From assembly GCA_046328715.1 (NCBI GenBank), contig JAXLWB010000042.1:27491-91490 (forward strand): a DNA stretch of 64,000 nt, given 5' to 3'. The notes beneath the pieces were generated by a model. It did not search any database, was not told where the DNA came from, and was given only the letters and a program-made list of their open reading frames with translations. The DNA is from JAXLWB01 sp046328715. Its GTDB lineage: Bacteria; Chloroflexota; Anaerolineae; Caldilineales; Caldilineaceae. Both the position numbers and the translations under genes were made by a program. Positions 8,316-16,840 of the stretch are shown piece after piece; within the stretch, counting starts at the first letter, position 1, and every line of letters begins with the position of its first letter.

Positions 8316-10316
8316 TTAGTTGTAATACCTCGCCGCTCCGGGCCCAATCACGTTAATCAAATACTCTTTACGATTCAATGGATTATGGTCTGCCCGTTTG
8401 CGAGTGGGATAAGACTGTTCTACTTTGCGATAGCCAGCCGGTTTGGTGAGAAACATGCCTTCCCCGCGTGCCAGTGAGTAGAGTTCGCGTTTAAATTCCT
8501 CGGTGGTGGCGACGGGCAGGGTGCCTGTCAGCAGAAAGCTGTCTGGGTAGAGGGTGGGCCGATCAAAGAGCGCCTTGGCCAGCGTCAGTTTGAACATCGC
8601 CTGACTGACAACATCGAGCGGTGCGCTCAGTTCAAAGTCGTTGAGTGGCTCATAGACCTCCGTACCTGCCAGTTTGAGAGCATCCATCAGCACCAACGGC
8701 ACCAGATTGCGAAAGTCGCCAGCGGTTGAGGCAACGCTACTGTAGCCGCTGTGGGTCAAGATGACCGCCAGGTCATGTACTTCCCAGCCATAAATTCCTT
8801 GTTTTAAGGTTTCATAGACGGTCTCTTCAATGGCCCGATGCAGCGGTGCGGGCAACGAACCAAGTTGAACCTCATAGGTGTAAGTGATGCCGCTACCGGG
8901 AGCGCCCGGTTCCACGCGCAAACCGATAGTAGCGACAAAAGGATTCATGTCGCCGCCCATCATATCCAGCCCCTGCCCGCTGCCAACCGGCTTTTCGATG
9001 CAGACCACCCTGGTTTCCGAGAAGCGCACCGCCAGCCCGTAGCGCTCCTGCAACATCGCTTCTAGCACTTCCTTTTGAACCTCGCCAAAGATGCGCAGAT
9101 AAAGCTCGTTGTGAAAGACATCCTTGCTCACCTTGATCAGCGGATCTTCCTCAGACAGTTCGGTCAGCGCCAGGTATAAGTGATGGTTCTGTTCCGGATC
9201 TTGGGCCTCGATGCGGCTCTCCATCTGCGGCTCCACAAAGTGCAGATCACGGATTTTATCCGACCACTCGCCCACGATATCGCCAATCTTGACGTCGCTC
9301 AAGCCCCAAATTTTGCAGAAATCACCTGCACTGGCCTCGCCAGCCTGAACACTTTTCCCTGCACGGAAGAGATGCAACTTTTTGACCTTTTCGCTGCGCA
9401 CCTCGTATTCACCCCTGTAGCTTTTCCGGCGTAGCGAAACTTCGCCACGCACCGGAAGAACACCAGAATAGAGGCGCAGATAAGCAGCCTTTTCGCCCGA
9501 AGCTTCCCGTTCAATTTTAAAGACGACGGCGGACAGTGGCTGTCCTGGGTTGATACTATCGTTGGCTGGGAAAAAGCTGGCAATTGCGCTCAGCAACTCA
9601 GTCACCCCTACCCCGGTCATCGCCGAGCCAAAGAGGATCGGATAAAGCTTTGCGGCCTGTATCTGGCGGACCAATGAGGCCGAGAGTTGCGCTTCGGTCA
9701 CCGTGCCATCGTTGAGATAGGCTTCCAGCAATTGTTCATCGTGTTGGCTGAGACGGTCGAGTGCAGCTTCGAGGAAAGCCGGATGAGTGACGGAATCGAA
9801 ACGATTCGCCACAATTGAGGCTTCCTTTGTGCCAGGGTTTTCAACCGTATAGAGCGGGAGAATGGACGAAACCAGTTTCTCCTGGATCTGCTCAACCAGA
9901 GGTTGCGACAGCGCGCCCATGCGGTCAATCTTGTTGATAAAGAGGATGGTGGGAATGCCCAGTTGGCGGAGGATCGCCATGAGGAATTTGGTCTGCGCCT
10001 GAATGCCTTCGACTGCCGAGATGACGAGCACAGCGCCATCAAGCACACTAAAAGAGCGCTCGACCTCGGCGATAAAGTCGGCATGGCCGGGCGTATCGAT
10101 CAAGTTAACCTTCAAATCGCCGACAAAAAAGGAGACCACCGAGGCTTTGATCGTGATGCCTCGTTGCCGTTCCAGCGCGAGCGTATCGGTCTGGGTGTTG
10201 CCGTGATCGACACGGCCTATCTTGGTGATGACTTTGGTTTCAAATAAGATGCGTTCGGTCAAACTGGTTTTGCCGGCATCGACATGCGCCACGATACCGA
10301 TATTGACAATCTTCAT
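8316..10316 (-). CDS. TetM/Otr(A)-like ribosomal protection GTPase
   Basis: A 666-residue translational GTPase of the EF-G/TetM class. G motifs: A-H-V-D-A-G-K-T near residue 9, R-G-I-T-I, D-T-P-G-H-A-D-F, N-K-I-D. The start M-K-I-V-N-I-G-I-V-A-H-V and length (TetM is 639) match ribosomal protection proteins, which displace tetracycline from the 30S A site. Whether this one protects against tetracycline or a different antibiotic is not decided by sequence. The start is at 10316; an in-frame extension to 10496 is rejected because the promoter (10451-10480) lies inside it. A short upstream frame with a strong ribosome-binding site overlaps the start, which suggests translational control of a resistance gene. 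Confidence 0.85.
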   Translation of the reverse strand: MKIVNIGIVAHVDAGKTSLTERILFETKVITKIGRVDHGNTQTDTLALERQRGITIKASVVSFFVGDLKVNLIDTPGHADFIAEVERSFSVLDGAVLVISAVEGIQAQTKFLMAILRQLGIPTILFINKIDRMGALSQPLVEQIQEKLVSSILPLYTVENPGTKEASIVANRFDSVTHPAFLEAALDRLSQHDEQLLEAYLNDGTVTEAQLSASLVRQIQAAKLYPILFGSAMTGVGVTELLSAIASFFPANDSINPGQPLSAVVFKIEREASGEKAAYLRLYSGVLPVRGEVSLRRKSYRGEYEVRSEKVKKLHLFRAGKSVQAGEASAGDFCKIWGLSDVKIGDIVGEWSDKIRDLHFVEPQMESRIEAQDPEQNHHLYLALTELSEEDPLIKVSKDVFHNELYLRIFGEVQKEVLEAMLQERYGLAVRFSETRVVCIEKPVGSGQGLDMMGGDMNPFVATIGLRVEPGAPGSGITYTYEVQLGSLPAPLHRAIEETVYETLKQGIYGWEVHDLAVILTHSGYSSVASTAGDFRNLVPLVLMDALKLAGTEVYEPLNDFELSAPLDVVSQAMFKLTLAKALFDRPTLYPDSFLLTGTLPVATTEEFKRELYSLARGEGMFLTKPAGYRKVEQSYPTRKRADHNPLNRKEYLINVIGPGAARYYN

Positions 10317-10401
10317 GCAGGTAAATCCTCTGTGTTCGCTCTTCTCTGATTTCACTCTCAGTAGGTCGGTAGAATTTTTGTGTACGGTTCGTTTGGCGCA
10401 T
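10240..10401 (-). CDS. possible leader peptide overlapping the TetM-like start
   Basis: A 53-codon frame starting ATG 10401-10399, with a near-perfect Shine-Dalgarno AAAGGAGG at 10415-10408. It reads M-R-Q-T-N-R-T-Q-K-F-Y-R-P-T and runs past the TetM-like ATG (10316) in another frame, ending at 10240. The GTPase start itself has only a weak upstream site. Translation of this frame could regulate the downstream gene by occlusion or drug-induced stalling. The residue composition is very basic. It may not be a functional protein as such. Confidence 0.45.
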   Translation of the reverse strand: MRQTNRTQKFYRPTESEIREERTQRIYLHEDCQYRYRGACRCRQNQFDRTHLI

Positions 10402-10450
10402 TCGGTTCCTCCTTTCTTTGAACAACTGCTTGAAATTAATGTGAGGTTAT

Positions 10451-10480
10451 ACAATAGGGGACAAGCCATCGTCTTGTCAA
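10451..10480 (-). promoter_or_regulatory. promoter with palindromic operator for the TetM-like gene
   Basis: Minus strand: -35 TTGACA (10480-10475), 18-bp spacer, -10 TATTGT (10456-10451). The spacer holds the 19-bp palindrome GACAAG-N7-CTTGTC (10460-10478). The arm-spacer-arm geometry (6-7-6) is the same as in the VWA operators although the bases differ. Confidence 0.6.
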
Positions 10481-10520
10481 ACTGGATCCAATCCATCTTA
10501 CCTTGACTACGAAACTACCT

Positions 10521-10644
10521 GCCCCAACGGGGCAATCTACGATAACCCACGGGCATCGCCCTGGCTCTGGACATCGATGAAATCACACGCGTTCACATCC
10601 CCAGGGCGATGCCCGTGGGCTGCTGTAGGGTAGCCCGATGGGCT
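10521..10644. repeat. REP-like cluster of GC-rich hairpins
   Basis: A central perfect 19-bp inverted repeat CCCACGGGCATCGCCCTGG (10546-10564) and its complement (10601-10619), flanked by small hairpins GCCCCAACGGGGC (10521-10533) and AGCCCGATGGGCT (10632-10644). Intergenic, between YwbE and the TetM-like leader. Together with the leader and promoter it accounts for the gap 10317-10649. Confidence 0.75.
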
Positions 10645-10649
10645 AAATC

Positions 10650-10868
10650 CTACGCTTCAGGACTCAATACCGTCTTCACCCTCCCCACTTCTCCCGACTC
10701 CAACTCCACCTTGATGCCGTGCGGATGCGTTGGGGATTTGGTGAGAATGCGTTGTACAAACCCTCGTGTGACCTTGCCGGTTCGCTGATCCTGTTTTTGA
10801 ACAATCTCGACTTCGTCGCCGATCTTGATATTTTTTCGTGCATGCCCACTTTGTTGATTGTTTTCCAC
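10650..10868 (-). CDS. YwbE family protein
   Basis: A 72-residue basic protein matching the YwbE (DUF2196) family: I-G-D-E-V-E-I-V-Q-K-Q-D-Q-R-T-G-K at residues 16-32, then T-H-P-H-G-I-K-V-E-L-E. The family is small, conserved and of unknown function; the fold resembles short beta-barrel RNA/protein-binding domains, but that is inference. Starts with GTG at 10868, with AGGGAGA seven bases before. The gene stands alone. Confidence 0.85.
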   Translation of the reverse strand: MENNQQSGHARKNIKIGDEVEIVQKQDQRTGKVTRGFVQRILTKSPTHPHGIKVELESGEVGRVKTVLSPEA

Positions 10869-11040
10869 GCTGCTCTCCCTTGATGGTTACTTAGCTGCCC
10901 CACGTCTGGAAAGACTATAGCAGAAACCAAGCTATCGCAAATGATTCTTTCCGAAAGAGGCTAATGATCGACAATGAAGACGATTCGTTGCTCCAGATCG
11001 ATCAACATGCTAACATTGTCGGTAAAAAAAGGAGCTTCCC

Positions 11041-12234
11041 ATGAACATTGAAACACTCGCCATCCACGCCGGACAGGCGATCGATCCGCAGACTGGCGCA
11101 GTGATGACGCCGATCTATCAAACGTCGACCTTTGCCCAGAAAAACCCAGGGCAAGATCCCTACATGTATTCGCGAGCGGGCAACCCTACCCGTAAAGCGT
11201 TGGAAGAGTGTTTGGCGGCACTTGAAGGTGCCAAACATGGATTGGCCTTTGCTTCGGGCATGTCGGCCACCGACGCTGCGCTACGGCTGCTGCTGCCAGG
11301 CGACCATGTGGTGACCAGCGACGATGTCTATGGCGGCACCTTTCGCATCTTTACCCAGGTCTATCAGCCCTATGGCATCACCTTTTCGTTTGTCGATATT
11401 GGTGATGTAGAGGCGGTGCGGGCTGCGATCCAACCCAACACGCGCATTGTTTGGATCGAATCGCCCAGCAATCCCAAGATGAAGATTGCCGACATCCGTG
11501 CCTTGACGGAATTGGCCCATGCCACGCCCTATCAGGCGGCGACAGGAACCTCGCCGTCAGCGCCAGGTGCATCTCCGGTGGTGGCGGAGGGGCGACGCCT
11601 GGTGGTGGTCGATAACACCTTTGCCTCTCCCTTCTTACAGCAGCCACTCGCACTGGGTGCCGACATCACCATGCACAGCACAACCAAATACATCGGCGGC
11701 CACAGCGACGTGATCGGCGGGGCGCTGATGACCAATGACAAACCGCTTTATGATCGGCTTTATCTCTTGCAACGGGCGTGTGGAGCCGTGCCAGGGCCAA
11801 TGGATTGTTTTCTGCTTTTGCGTGGGATCAAAACCTTGCCGGTGCGCATGGAGCGGCATTGTCAAAATGCCGCCAAGATTGCGCAACTGCTCGATGATCA
11901 TCCTGAAGTCGAAGCGGTCTATTATCCGGGGTTACCCAGCCACCCGAATCACGAAGTAGCCAAGCGTCAGATGAAAGACTTCGGCGGGATGATCTCGTTT
12001 ATCGTCAAAGGTGGGGCAGAAGCCGCCAAACGAGTGGCCTTGTCCACCAAACTGTGGACCTTTGCCGTCTCACTTGGCGGCGTGGAATCACTGATCGAAG
12101 TGCCAACCCTGCTCACTCACGCTGTCACCGCCACATCTTCACTGGCAGTCAATCCAGCCCTGCTGCGCCTCTCAGTTGGACTGGAGGATGTGGAGGATCT
12201 GTGGATGGATCTGAGGCAAGCGTTGGAGTCCTAG
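11041..12234 (+). CDS. cystathionine gamma-synthase/lyase-type PLP enzyme
   Basis: A 397-residue member of the Cys/Met metabolism PLP family (MetB, MetC, MccB, MetZ). It begins T-L-A-I-H-A-G-Q, has Y-S-R-A-G-N-P-T near 40 and the PLP lysine K216 in H-S-T-T-K-Y-I-G-G-H-S. The S-L-G-G-V-E-S-L-I-E near residue 345 binds the substrate carboxylate. Residues about 160-182 (T-P-Y-Q-A-A-T-G-T-S-P-S-A-P-G) look like an insertion between two strands of the large domain. Whether it makes or cleaves cystathionine cannot be told from sequence. Start ATG follows AAAAGGAGC. No other sulfur gene is adjacent; it is convergent with the PA14 gene. Confidence 0.9.
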   Translation: MNIETLAIHAGQAIDPQTGAVMTPIYQTSTFAQKNPGQDPYMYSRAGNPTRKALEECLAALEGAKHGLAFASGMSATDAALRLLLPGDHVVTSDDVYGGTFRIFTQVYQPYGITFSFVDIGDVEAVRAAIQPNTRIVWIESPSNPKMKIADIRALTELAHATPYQAATGTSPSAPGASPVVAEGRRLVVVDNTFASPFLQQPLALGADITMHSTTKYIGGHSDVIGGALMTNDKPLYDRLYLLQRACGAVPGPMDCFLLLRGIKTLPVRMERHCQNAAKIAQLLDDHPEVEAVYYPGLPSHPNHEVAKRQMKDFGGMISFIVKGGAEAAKRVALSTKLWTFAVSLGGVESLIEVPTLLTHAVTATSSLAVNPALLRLSVGLEDVEDLWMDLRQALES

Positions 12235-12237
12235 TTA

Positions 12238-12298
12238 TTGCGGATTTCGGATTGCGGGCAAATAATCCGAAATCCACAATCTGCAATTCCGCAATTCT
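12238..12298. repeat. word hairpin W3 (gcggattgcgg words)
   Basis: Left arm gcggatttcggattgcggg, right arm aatccgaaatccacaatctgcaattccgcaatt. Lies between convergent genes. The same words (tccgcaatccgcaat) occur in frame in prmA and glpA. Confidence 0.75.
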
Positions 12299-12300
12299 AC

Positions 12301-13656
12301 TCACCTGGGTTCCCACTTCGCTGCGTCCCAGACAAGCAGACGTGAGAGGTACCGTTCGCCTGTAACATCCGAGAGCGAGAGATAGTCGTTGCTGGTACCG
12401 CTGAAATTGTAGGTGCCCAGCGAAACCCATTGGTTGCTGTAGTCGTTCTGGCTGATCATCCGTTTAGTAAAGCCACCAGCGTGTGAAATCCAGTAAAGTG
12501 CACTCGATGTGGTCGAGTAGCGGTCAGGAATGTAGACAAAAACCTCGTAGCGCCCGGGTCGTAGCCTTGGATACCAACGCCCCCAGTTATATTGCGGACG
12601 AGCCCAGTCGTTGTTCTGCGTCCAGGTCAGGTTGTTGTTATAGCCTTCATAGGCCATTGCCCAGCCACGTGGCAGACCACCCCTCGTGAAGCCAGGATCG
12701 CTGTCATCGACAATCACAGCATTGTGATTGTTATCATCGCCACCTCCTGGCTGGTTCGTCTGCCAGCGCAAACGAGCCACTGCGGCCCCGGTCAGCTCGA
12801 AATATTCCATCTGCACAGTGACAGGGCCACCGGGTAGATAGATGTCACCAGTATAATCACGGGCAGGCTGTTCACGCCAGGCATCGATCAAGGTATGGCC
12901 GTTGACGAAGAGGCGAGCGCCATCATCGACCGACATCGTGAAATGATAGTTGCCTGCTGGCAAATTCATGTTACGAGTCCAGCGCACCGAGAAGTAATCG
13001 GCTGGCAGGAAACGAAAGTTTGGCGAATTGGTGCCCCAGTTGAAATCGATGTTGGCGTCGATTTGTGTAATCATGGGAGGGCCATCGAGCGTTATGTTGT
13101 TAAAATACTCAGCAGTCCAGCCATCTGTCGGCGGCGGAACTGGGCTTGGCGTCGGTGTCGGTGTTGGGGGAGCGGGTTGATCCGCCAATTGATAATCGAC
13201 TTTGGCCACTGCCGCACCACCGTTCTCATAATATTCAACTTGCACCAAATGGTGGCCTGGGCCAAGATAAAGGTCGGCACTGCGGCTCTGGGCTGGGTGA
13301 TCCCACCAAAAGTCGATCAGCAAGGCACCATCGACCCACAGCCGGATGCCATCATCACTCAGAGCAGTGAAGCGATAGGTGGCAGGTTTCACATCAATGT
13401 AGCGCAGCCAACGTGCTGAAAATTGGTCAGCCGGCAATGAGCCATCGGGCGCACCGTAGCCCCAATCGAAGTTGAGATCGCGGTCATAACGTTGCAAAAC
13501 GGGCGAGCCCGAAAGTGACGTATTATTCCAATAGAGTGCTTGCCAGCCTGGATCGGTGTGACGGGTTTGCACATCCTGAGCAAAAACCGAGGAGACAGTG
13601 GTAAGCAGTACAGCAAGCACCAACAACCCTGTAAGTAACGTTTTCCAGCGAAGCAT
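12301..13656 (-). CDS. secreted protein with two PA14 domains and a golvesin-like C-terminal domain
   Basis: The start at ATG 13656 (GGAGGG before it) gives a Sec signal peptide (W-K-T-L-L-T-G-L-L-V-L-A-V-L, cleavage near V-F-A-Q). Two PA14-type beta domains follow (residues about 35-165 and 180-310), each with Y-x-W/N-N and D-D-G-x-R-L-W/F-V-N/D-G motifs typical of carbohydrate-binding PA14. They are joined by a linker rich in Pro and Thr. The C-terminal 140 residues (V-D-D-S-D-P-G-F ... W-V-S-L-G-T-Y-N-F ... L-S-D-V-T-G-E) match the golvesin C-terminal-like domain. Probably exported and binding cell-surface or environmental glycans. Only binding modules are seen, with no catalytic domain. 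Confidence 0.82.
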   Translation of the reverse strand: MLRWKTLLTGLLVLAVLLTTVSSVFAQDVQTRHTDPGWQALYWNNTSLSGSPVLQRYDRDLNFDWGYGAPDGSLPADQFSARWLRYIDVKPATYRFTALSDDGIRLWVDGALLIDFWWDHPAQSRSADLYLGPGHHLVQVEYYENGGAAVAKVDYQLADQPAPPTPTPTPSPVPPPTDGWTAEYFNNITLDGPPMITQIDANIDFNWGTNSPNFRFLPADYFSVRWTRNMNLPAGNYHFTMSVDDGARLFVNGHTLIDAWREQPARDYTGDIYLPGGPVTVQMEYFELTGAAVARLRWQTNQPGGGDDNNHNAVIVDDSDPGFTRGGLPRGWAMAYEGYNNNLTWTQNNDWARPQYNWGRWYPRLRPGRYEVFVYIPDRYSTTSSALYWISHAGGFTKRMISQNDYSNQWVSLGTYNFSGTSNDYLSLSDVTGERYLSRLLVWDAAKWEPR

Positions 13657-13693
13657 AAAGGATATCCCTCCATAAAAATGAAATCGAATTTTG

Positions 13694-13850
13694 GTAACTA
13701 CTAAACCCACGCTAACCCTCCCCTAGAAGTGGGAGGGAACCGTGAAGGGACAGATTTCGCTTGCTCTTCGGTCCACAAAGATGAATCCTTCCCGTGACAG
13801 TTCCCTCCCTGAAGTCGAAAAGGGTTAGGGTGGGGTGGCTTAGTAGTTAC
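13694..13850. repeat. CCCCACCCTA inverted-repeat element, copy 2
   Basis: Outer arms TAACTACTAA and TTAGTAGTTA, then cccacgctaaccctcccc and gggttagggtgggg, with inner gggagggaac and gttccctccc. Same family as 4678-4803; here it carries additional outer arms. It occupies the upstream region of the PA14 gene. Confidence 0.75.
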
Positions 13851-13957
13851 GAATTTTAAACACAGGTAAATGGAGTGATGAACCAACACGGGGACGACCT
13901 GTGTGCTACTGCTCTTGTGACGAACCGTTATAAAAAAATGTTCCAAAATTTATGAAA

Positions 13958-14066
13958 GCGGAGGATCGGTACGCGGATAACACGGGAAAGCGCGGATTGA
14001 GGCGGATTCAGTAATTTTGATATCCGCCCCAATCCGCCAAATCAGCGTCATCCGCGTAGCGCTCTC
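13958..14066. repeat. word hairpin W4 (gcggat words)
   Basis: Left arm iterates gcggat (gcggaggatcgg, acgcggataa, gcgcggattg, ggcggattc); right arm has atccgcc, aatccgcc and atccgcgt. It ends 12 bases before the ATG of the second GH2 gene, so it may form a hairpin in that transcript's leader. Confidence 0.75.
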
Positions 14067-14078
14067 AAAAGAGGACTC

Positions 14079-16745
14079 ATGCAAAATCGAAAACGAATCT
14101 CATTAGATGGAATCTGGCAATTCCAGATCGATCCTGCAGATGGACGTACGTTAGCAGAGATGCAACGCATCGAAAGTTGGCGCGATGCTGTGGTTCCGAT
14201 GCCGTGGCAAGCACAATTTGACGATCTGCGCCACACCAGCGGCACTGCCTGGTATCGCAGGACAATTCAAATTGGAGGGGTGAGGGGTGAGCAGCGAGCG
14301 ATTCTTCACTTTGGTGCAGTCGATTATCAGGCCATTGTCTGGTTGAACGGCGAAAAGCTCGGCGAGCACGAAGGTGGCTATCTTCCCTTTGAGTTTGATG
14401 CCACCGCCCAGCTTGCCGCTGGCGACAATCAACTTGTGGTCTGTGTCATCGACCCGACCGATGAACGCAGCCGCTTTGCCGAGGCTCCTTTTAGCGAAAT
14501 TCCGCACGGCAAACAGAGCTGGTATGGCCCATTAGGTGGCATCTGGCAAAGTGTTTGGCTCGAACTACGGCCTCACATCCATCTGCAACGTTTGCAATTG
14601 CAGCCGGATGTCGCCAACGCCAGCATTGCCATCACTGCGCCAACTAACAGCGCGCTGCCCGCCAATACCACCATTCAAGTCAGCGTCTTCGACCCCAACG
14701 ACGAAAAAGTTGCCGATGGTACTCTAACCGGAAATTCCAGCAATCTCCCAATCTCCCAATCTCCAATCTCCCTCTGGTCGCCCGAAAACCCCAATCTCTA
14801 CACTGTCACCGCTACCCTCCTAATCGACGGTCAAGCAGTCGATCAGATCAGCGATCACTGTGGCTTCCGCACGATTGAGGGGCGAGATGGGCGGATTTAC
14901 CTCAACGGTCAGCCGGTTTATCTGCGCGGCGTGCTTGACCAAGCCTACTATCCTGGCACCATCTACACACCGCCGAGCCTCGAATTTCTCGAAGACCAGG
15001 CGCGCAAGGCCAAAGCGTTGGGACTCAACTGCCTGCGCACCCACATCAAGATCGAGGATCCGCGTTACTACGACGTAGCGGATCGTTTTGGCTTGCTAAT
15101 CTGGACCGAGATCCCCAACTGGATCTTGCTGACCGAGGAGACCTCCAAGCGCGGCTATGAGACCTTACGCCAAATGGTGGAACGCGACGGCAACCATCCT
15201 TCGATCTTTGCCTGGACCTTGATCAACGAGAACTGGGGAACCGACCTGCCACGCAATCCCGAACATCGCAAGTGGCTAGCCGACTTCTATCATGCCGCCA
15301 AACAGCTCGACCCCACCCGCTTGATCTGTGACAATTCTGCCTGTTGCGACAACTTCCACGTTGCCGGCGATCTGGATGATTTTCATATGTACCGCGCCAT
15401 TCCCGACCACGCCAAGGAGTGGGACGAATGGGTGGCCGACTTTGCCGGTCGTCCGCAATGGGCGTGGGCTGCCGATTACAATCACGAGCGGCGTCCTGAT
15501 CTGCCCGTGCTAGTGAGCGAGTTTGGCAACTGGGGACTGCCACACCCGGATGCGATTCAGGAGGATGGTCGTGATCCCTGGTGGTTTGAAAACGGTCATG
15601 AATGGGGCGAAGGAATTGTTTACCCGCACAACATGATTGGGCGCTTTCACTATTGGCAATTACAAGATGTCTTCGGCAGCTTTGAGGACTTTATCCTCAA
15701 TTCGCAGGAGCACATGGCCCACAGCCTCGCCTACGAGATCAGCACCATGCGTCTGCATCCTTCCATCGGCGGCTACATCATCACTGAATTAACCGATGTG
15801 CATTGGGAATGCAACGGGCTGATGACAATGCAGCGTGACATCAAACATGGATTGGAGACGTACTTTACACCGCTCAATCAGGATCGTGTGCTGGTCATCC
15901 GCCCGCAGCGCTGGAGCGGTGAGCCAGGTGAGACGATTCAGGTCGAACTGCGCGCTTCCGATGTAGACGGAGCCGGGCAGAGTGGACGCATCCATTGGCA
16001 AGTTGGCAAACATGGCGGAGCATTGGACGCTCCTGGTGGGGTCATTGAGGTGATGCTGGATCACCCAGGTATATTGCCACTGCATGCCCATTGGGTGATC
16101 GACGGCACCCAAATTGCGACCAATCAGGTAAACCTGACCTGTGCGTCCTTGTCCCCGCGCTCTGGGAAGATCTATCTTTACAACGCACCCGAACTAGCCG
16201 CCCCTCTGACTGATCTTGGATTTACATTAGTAGAAGGTATATTGACGGAAGCAATGCAGAACAACGTGTTGATCGTGGCTACACGCTATACAGTTGAGTT
16301 GCAAAGCGCGGTACAAGCGGGAGCAAAGCTTCTCTTGTTGGCGGGACCCGATTTTCACAAGCAGGAGGGTAGTGCCGAGACGCCTTATTGTTGGGTCGTC
16401 AATCGGCAGGGTACAGCCTGGCAAGGAGATTGGGCAACCTCCTTTAGCTGGCTCAACAAGCAGGGTGTCTTTGCAGCCTTGCCTGGCAAACCTTTGTTGG
16501 AGATGGAGTACGCCGACCTCATGCCCGATGCGGTGATTATCGGGTTGCCTGCGTGGGCCATGCGCAGTCACAGCTACGCCGGGCTGGCGCTGGGCTGGAT
16601 TCACAAACCCGTTTCGCTGCTGGCCGAGTTGCCCTATGGCAGGGGAAACATTGTGATGACAACCTTCAAGCTCAACGCCGAAACGTTGACCCAGCATGTG
16701 CTGGCGAAGATCATCTTTGCGGGGTGCGTGAAGCTGGCAGGTTAA
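14079..16745 (+). CDS. glycoside hydrolase family 2, second copy
   Basis: An 888-residue GH2 enzyme related to the one at 4829 but clearly diverged. Sugar-binding domain about 10-170, Ig-like domain about 175-270, TIM barrel about 275-580, C-terminal beta domains after that. Acid/base E384 (L-I-N-E-N-W-G) and nucleophile E481 (V-S-E-F-G-N). No signal peptide. Two stretches are written in the repeat words of this genome: I-G-G-V-R-G-E-Q (14274-14294) and N-L-P-I-S-Q-S-P-I-S (14740-14771), the latter between domains 1 and 2 of the fold. Both are in surface loops or linkers by comparison with the first GH2. Start ATG after AAGAGGA. Confidence 0.92.
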   Translation: MQNRKRISLDGIWQFQIDPADGRTLAEMQRIESWRDAVVPMPWQAQFDDLRHTSGTAWYRRTIQIGGVRGEQRAILHFGAVDYQAIVWLNGEKLGEHEGGYLPFEFDATAQLAAGDNQLVVCVIDPTDERSRFAEAPFSEIPHGKQSWYGPLGGIWQSVWLELRPHIHLQRLQLQPDVANASIAITAPTNSALPANTTIQVSVFDPNDEKVADGTLTGNSSNLPISQSPISLWSPENPNLYTVTATLLIDGQAVDQISDHCGFRTIEGRDGRIYLNGQPVYLRGVLDQAYYPGTIYTPPSLEFLEDQARKAKALGLNCLRTHIKIEDPRYYDVADRFGLLIWTEIPNWILLTEETSKRGYETLRQMVERDGNHPSIFAWTLINENWGTDLPRNPEHRKWLADFYHAAKQLDPTRLICDNSACCDNFHVAGDLDDFHMYRAIPDHAKEWDEWVADFAGRPQWAWAADYNHERRPDLPVLVSEFGNWGLPHPDAIQEDGRDPWWFENGHEWGEGIVYPHNMIGRFHYWQLQDVFGSFEDFILNSQEHMAHSLAYEISTMRLHPSIGGYIITELTDVHWECNGLMTMQRDIKHGLETYFTPLNQDRVLVIRPQRWSGEPGETIQVELRASDVDGAGQSGRIHWQVGKHGGALDAPGGVIEVMLDHPGILPLHAHWVIDGTQIATNQVNLTCASLSPRSGKIYLYNAPELAAPLTDLGFTLVEGILTEAMQNNVLIVATRYTVELQSAVQAGAKLLLLAGPDFHKQEGSAETPYCWVVNRQGTAWQGDWATSFSWLNKQGVFAALPGKPLLEMEYADLMPDAVIIGLPAWAMRSHSYAGLALGWIHKPVSLLAELPYGRGNIVMTTFKLNAETLTQHVLAKIIFAGCVKLAG
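14740..14771. repeat. word repeat inside GH2 (caatctcc words)
   Basis: Four copies of caatctcc within coding sequence, read as N-L-P-I-S-Q-S-P-I-S. The same word is found at 37530-37551 in glpA and at 34200-34244 between genes. A second word stretch, ggaggggtgaggggtgagc, is at 14274-14294. Confidence 0.7.
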
Positions 16746-16752
16746 ACTTGTG

Positions 16753-16811
16753 ACACGAATGGGAAGGGACTCGGATCTGAACAATAAGACCCGAGTTCCT
16801 TTCCATCCGTG
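16753..16811. terminator. bidirectional hairpin between GH2 and the ABC binding protein
   Basis: ACACGAATGGGAAGGGACTC pairs with GAGTTCCTTTCCATCCGTGT with a few mismatches. The flanking bases are A/T-rich. It sits between convergent genes and probably terminates both. Confidence 0.65.
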
Positions 16812-16840
16812 TTATAAAATCTACTCTATAGACATCTTCT

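Noticed and set aside
10317..10496. N-terminal extension of the TetM-like protein
   Set aside because: It includes the promoter and operator at 10451-10480, and homologues start at M-K-I-x-N-I-G.
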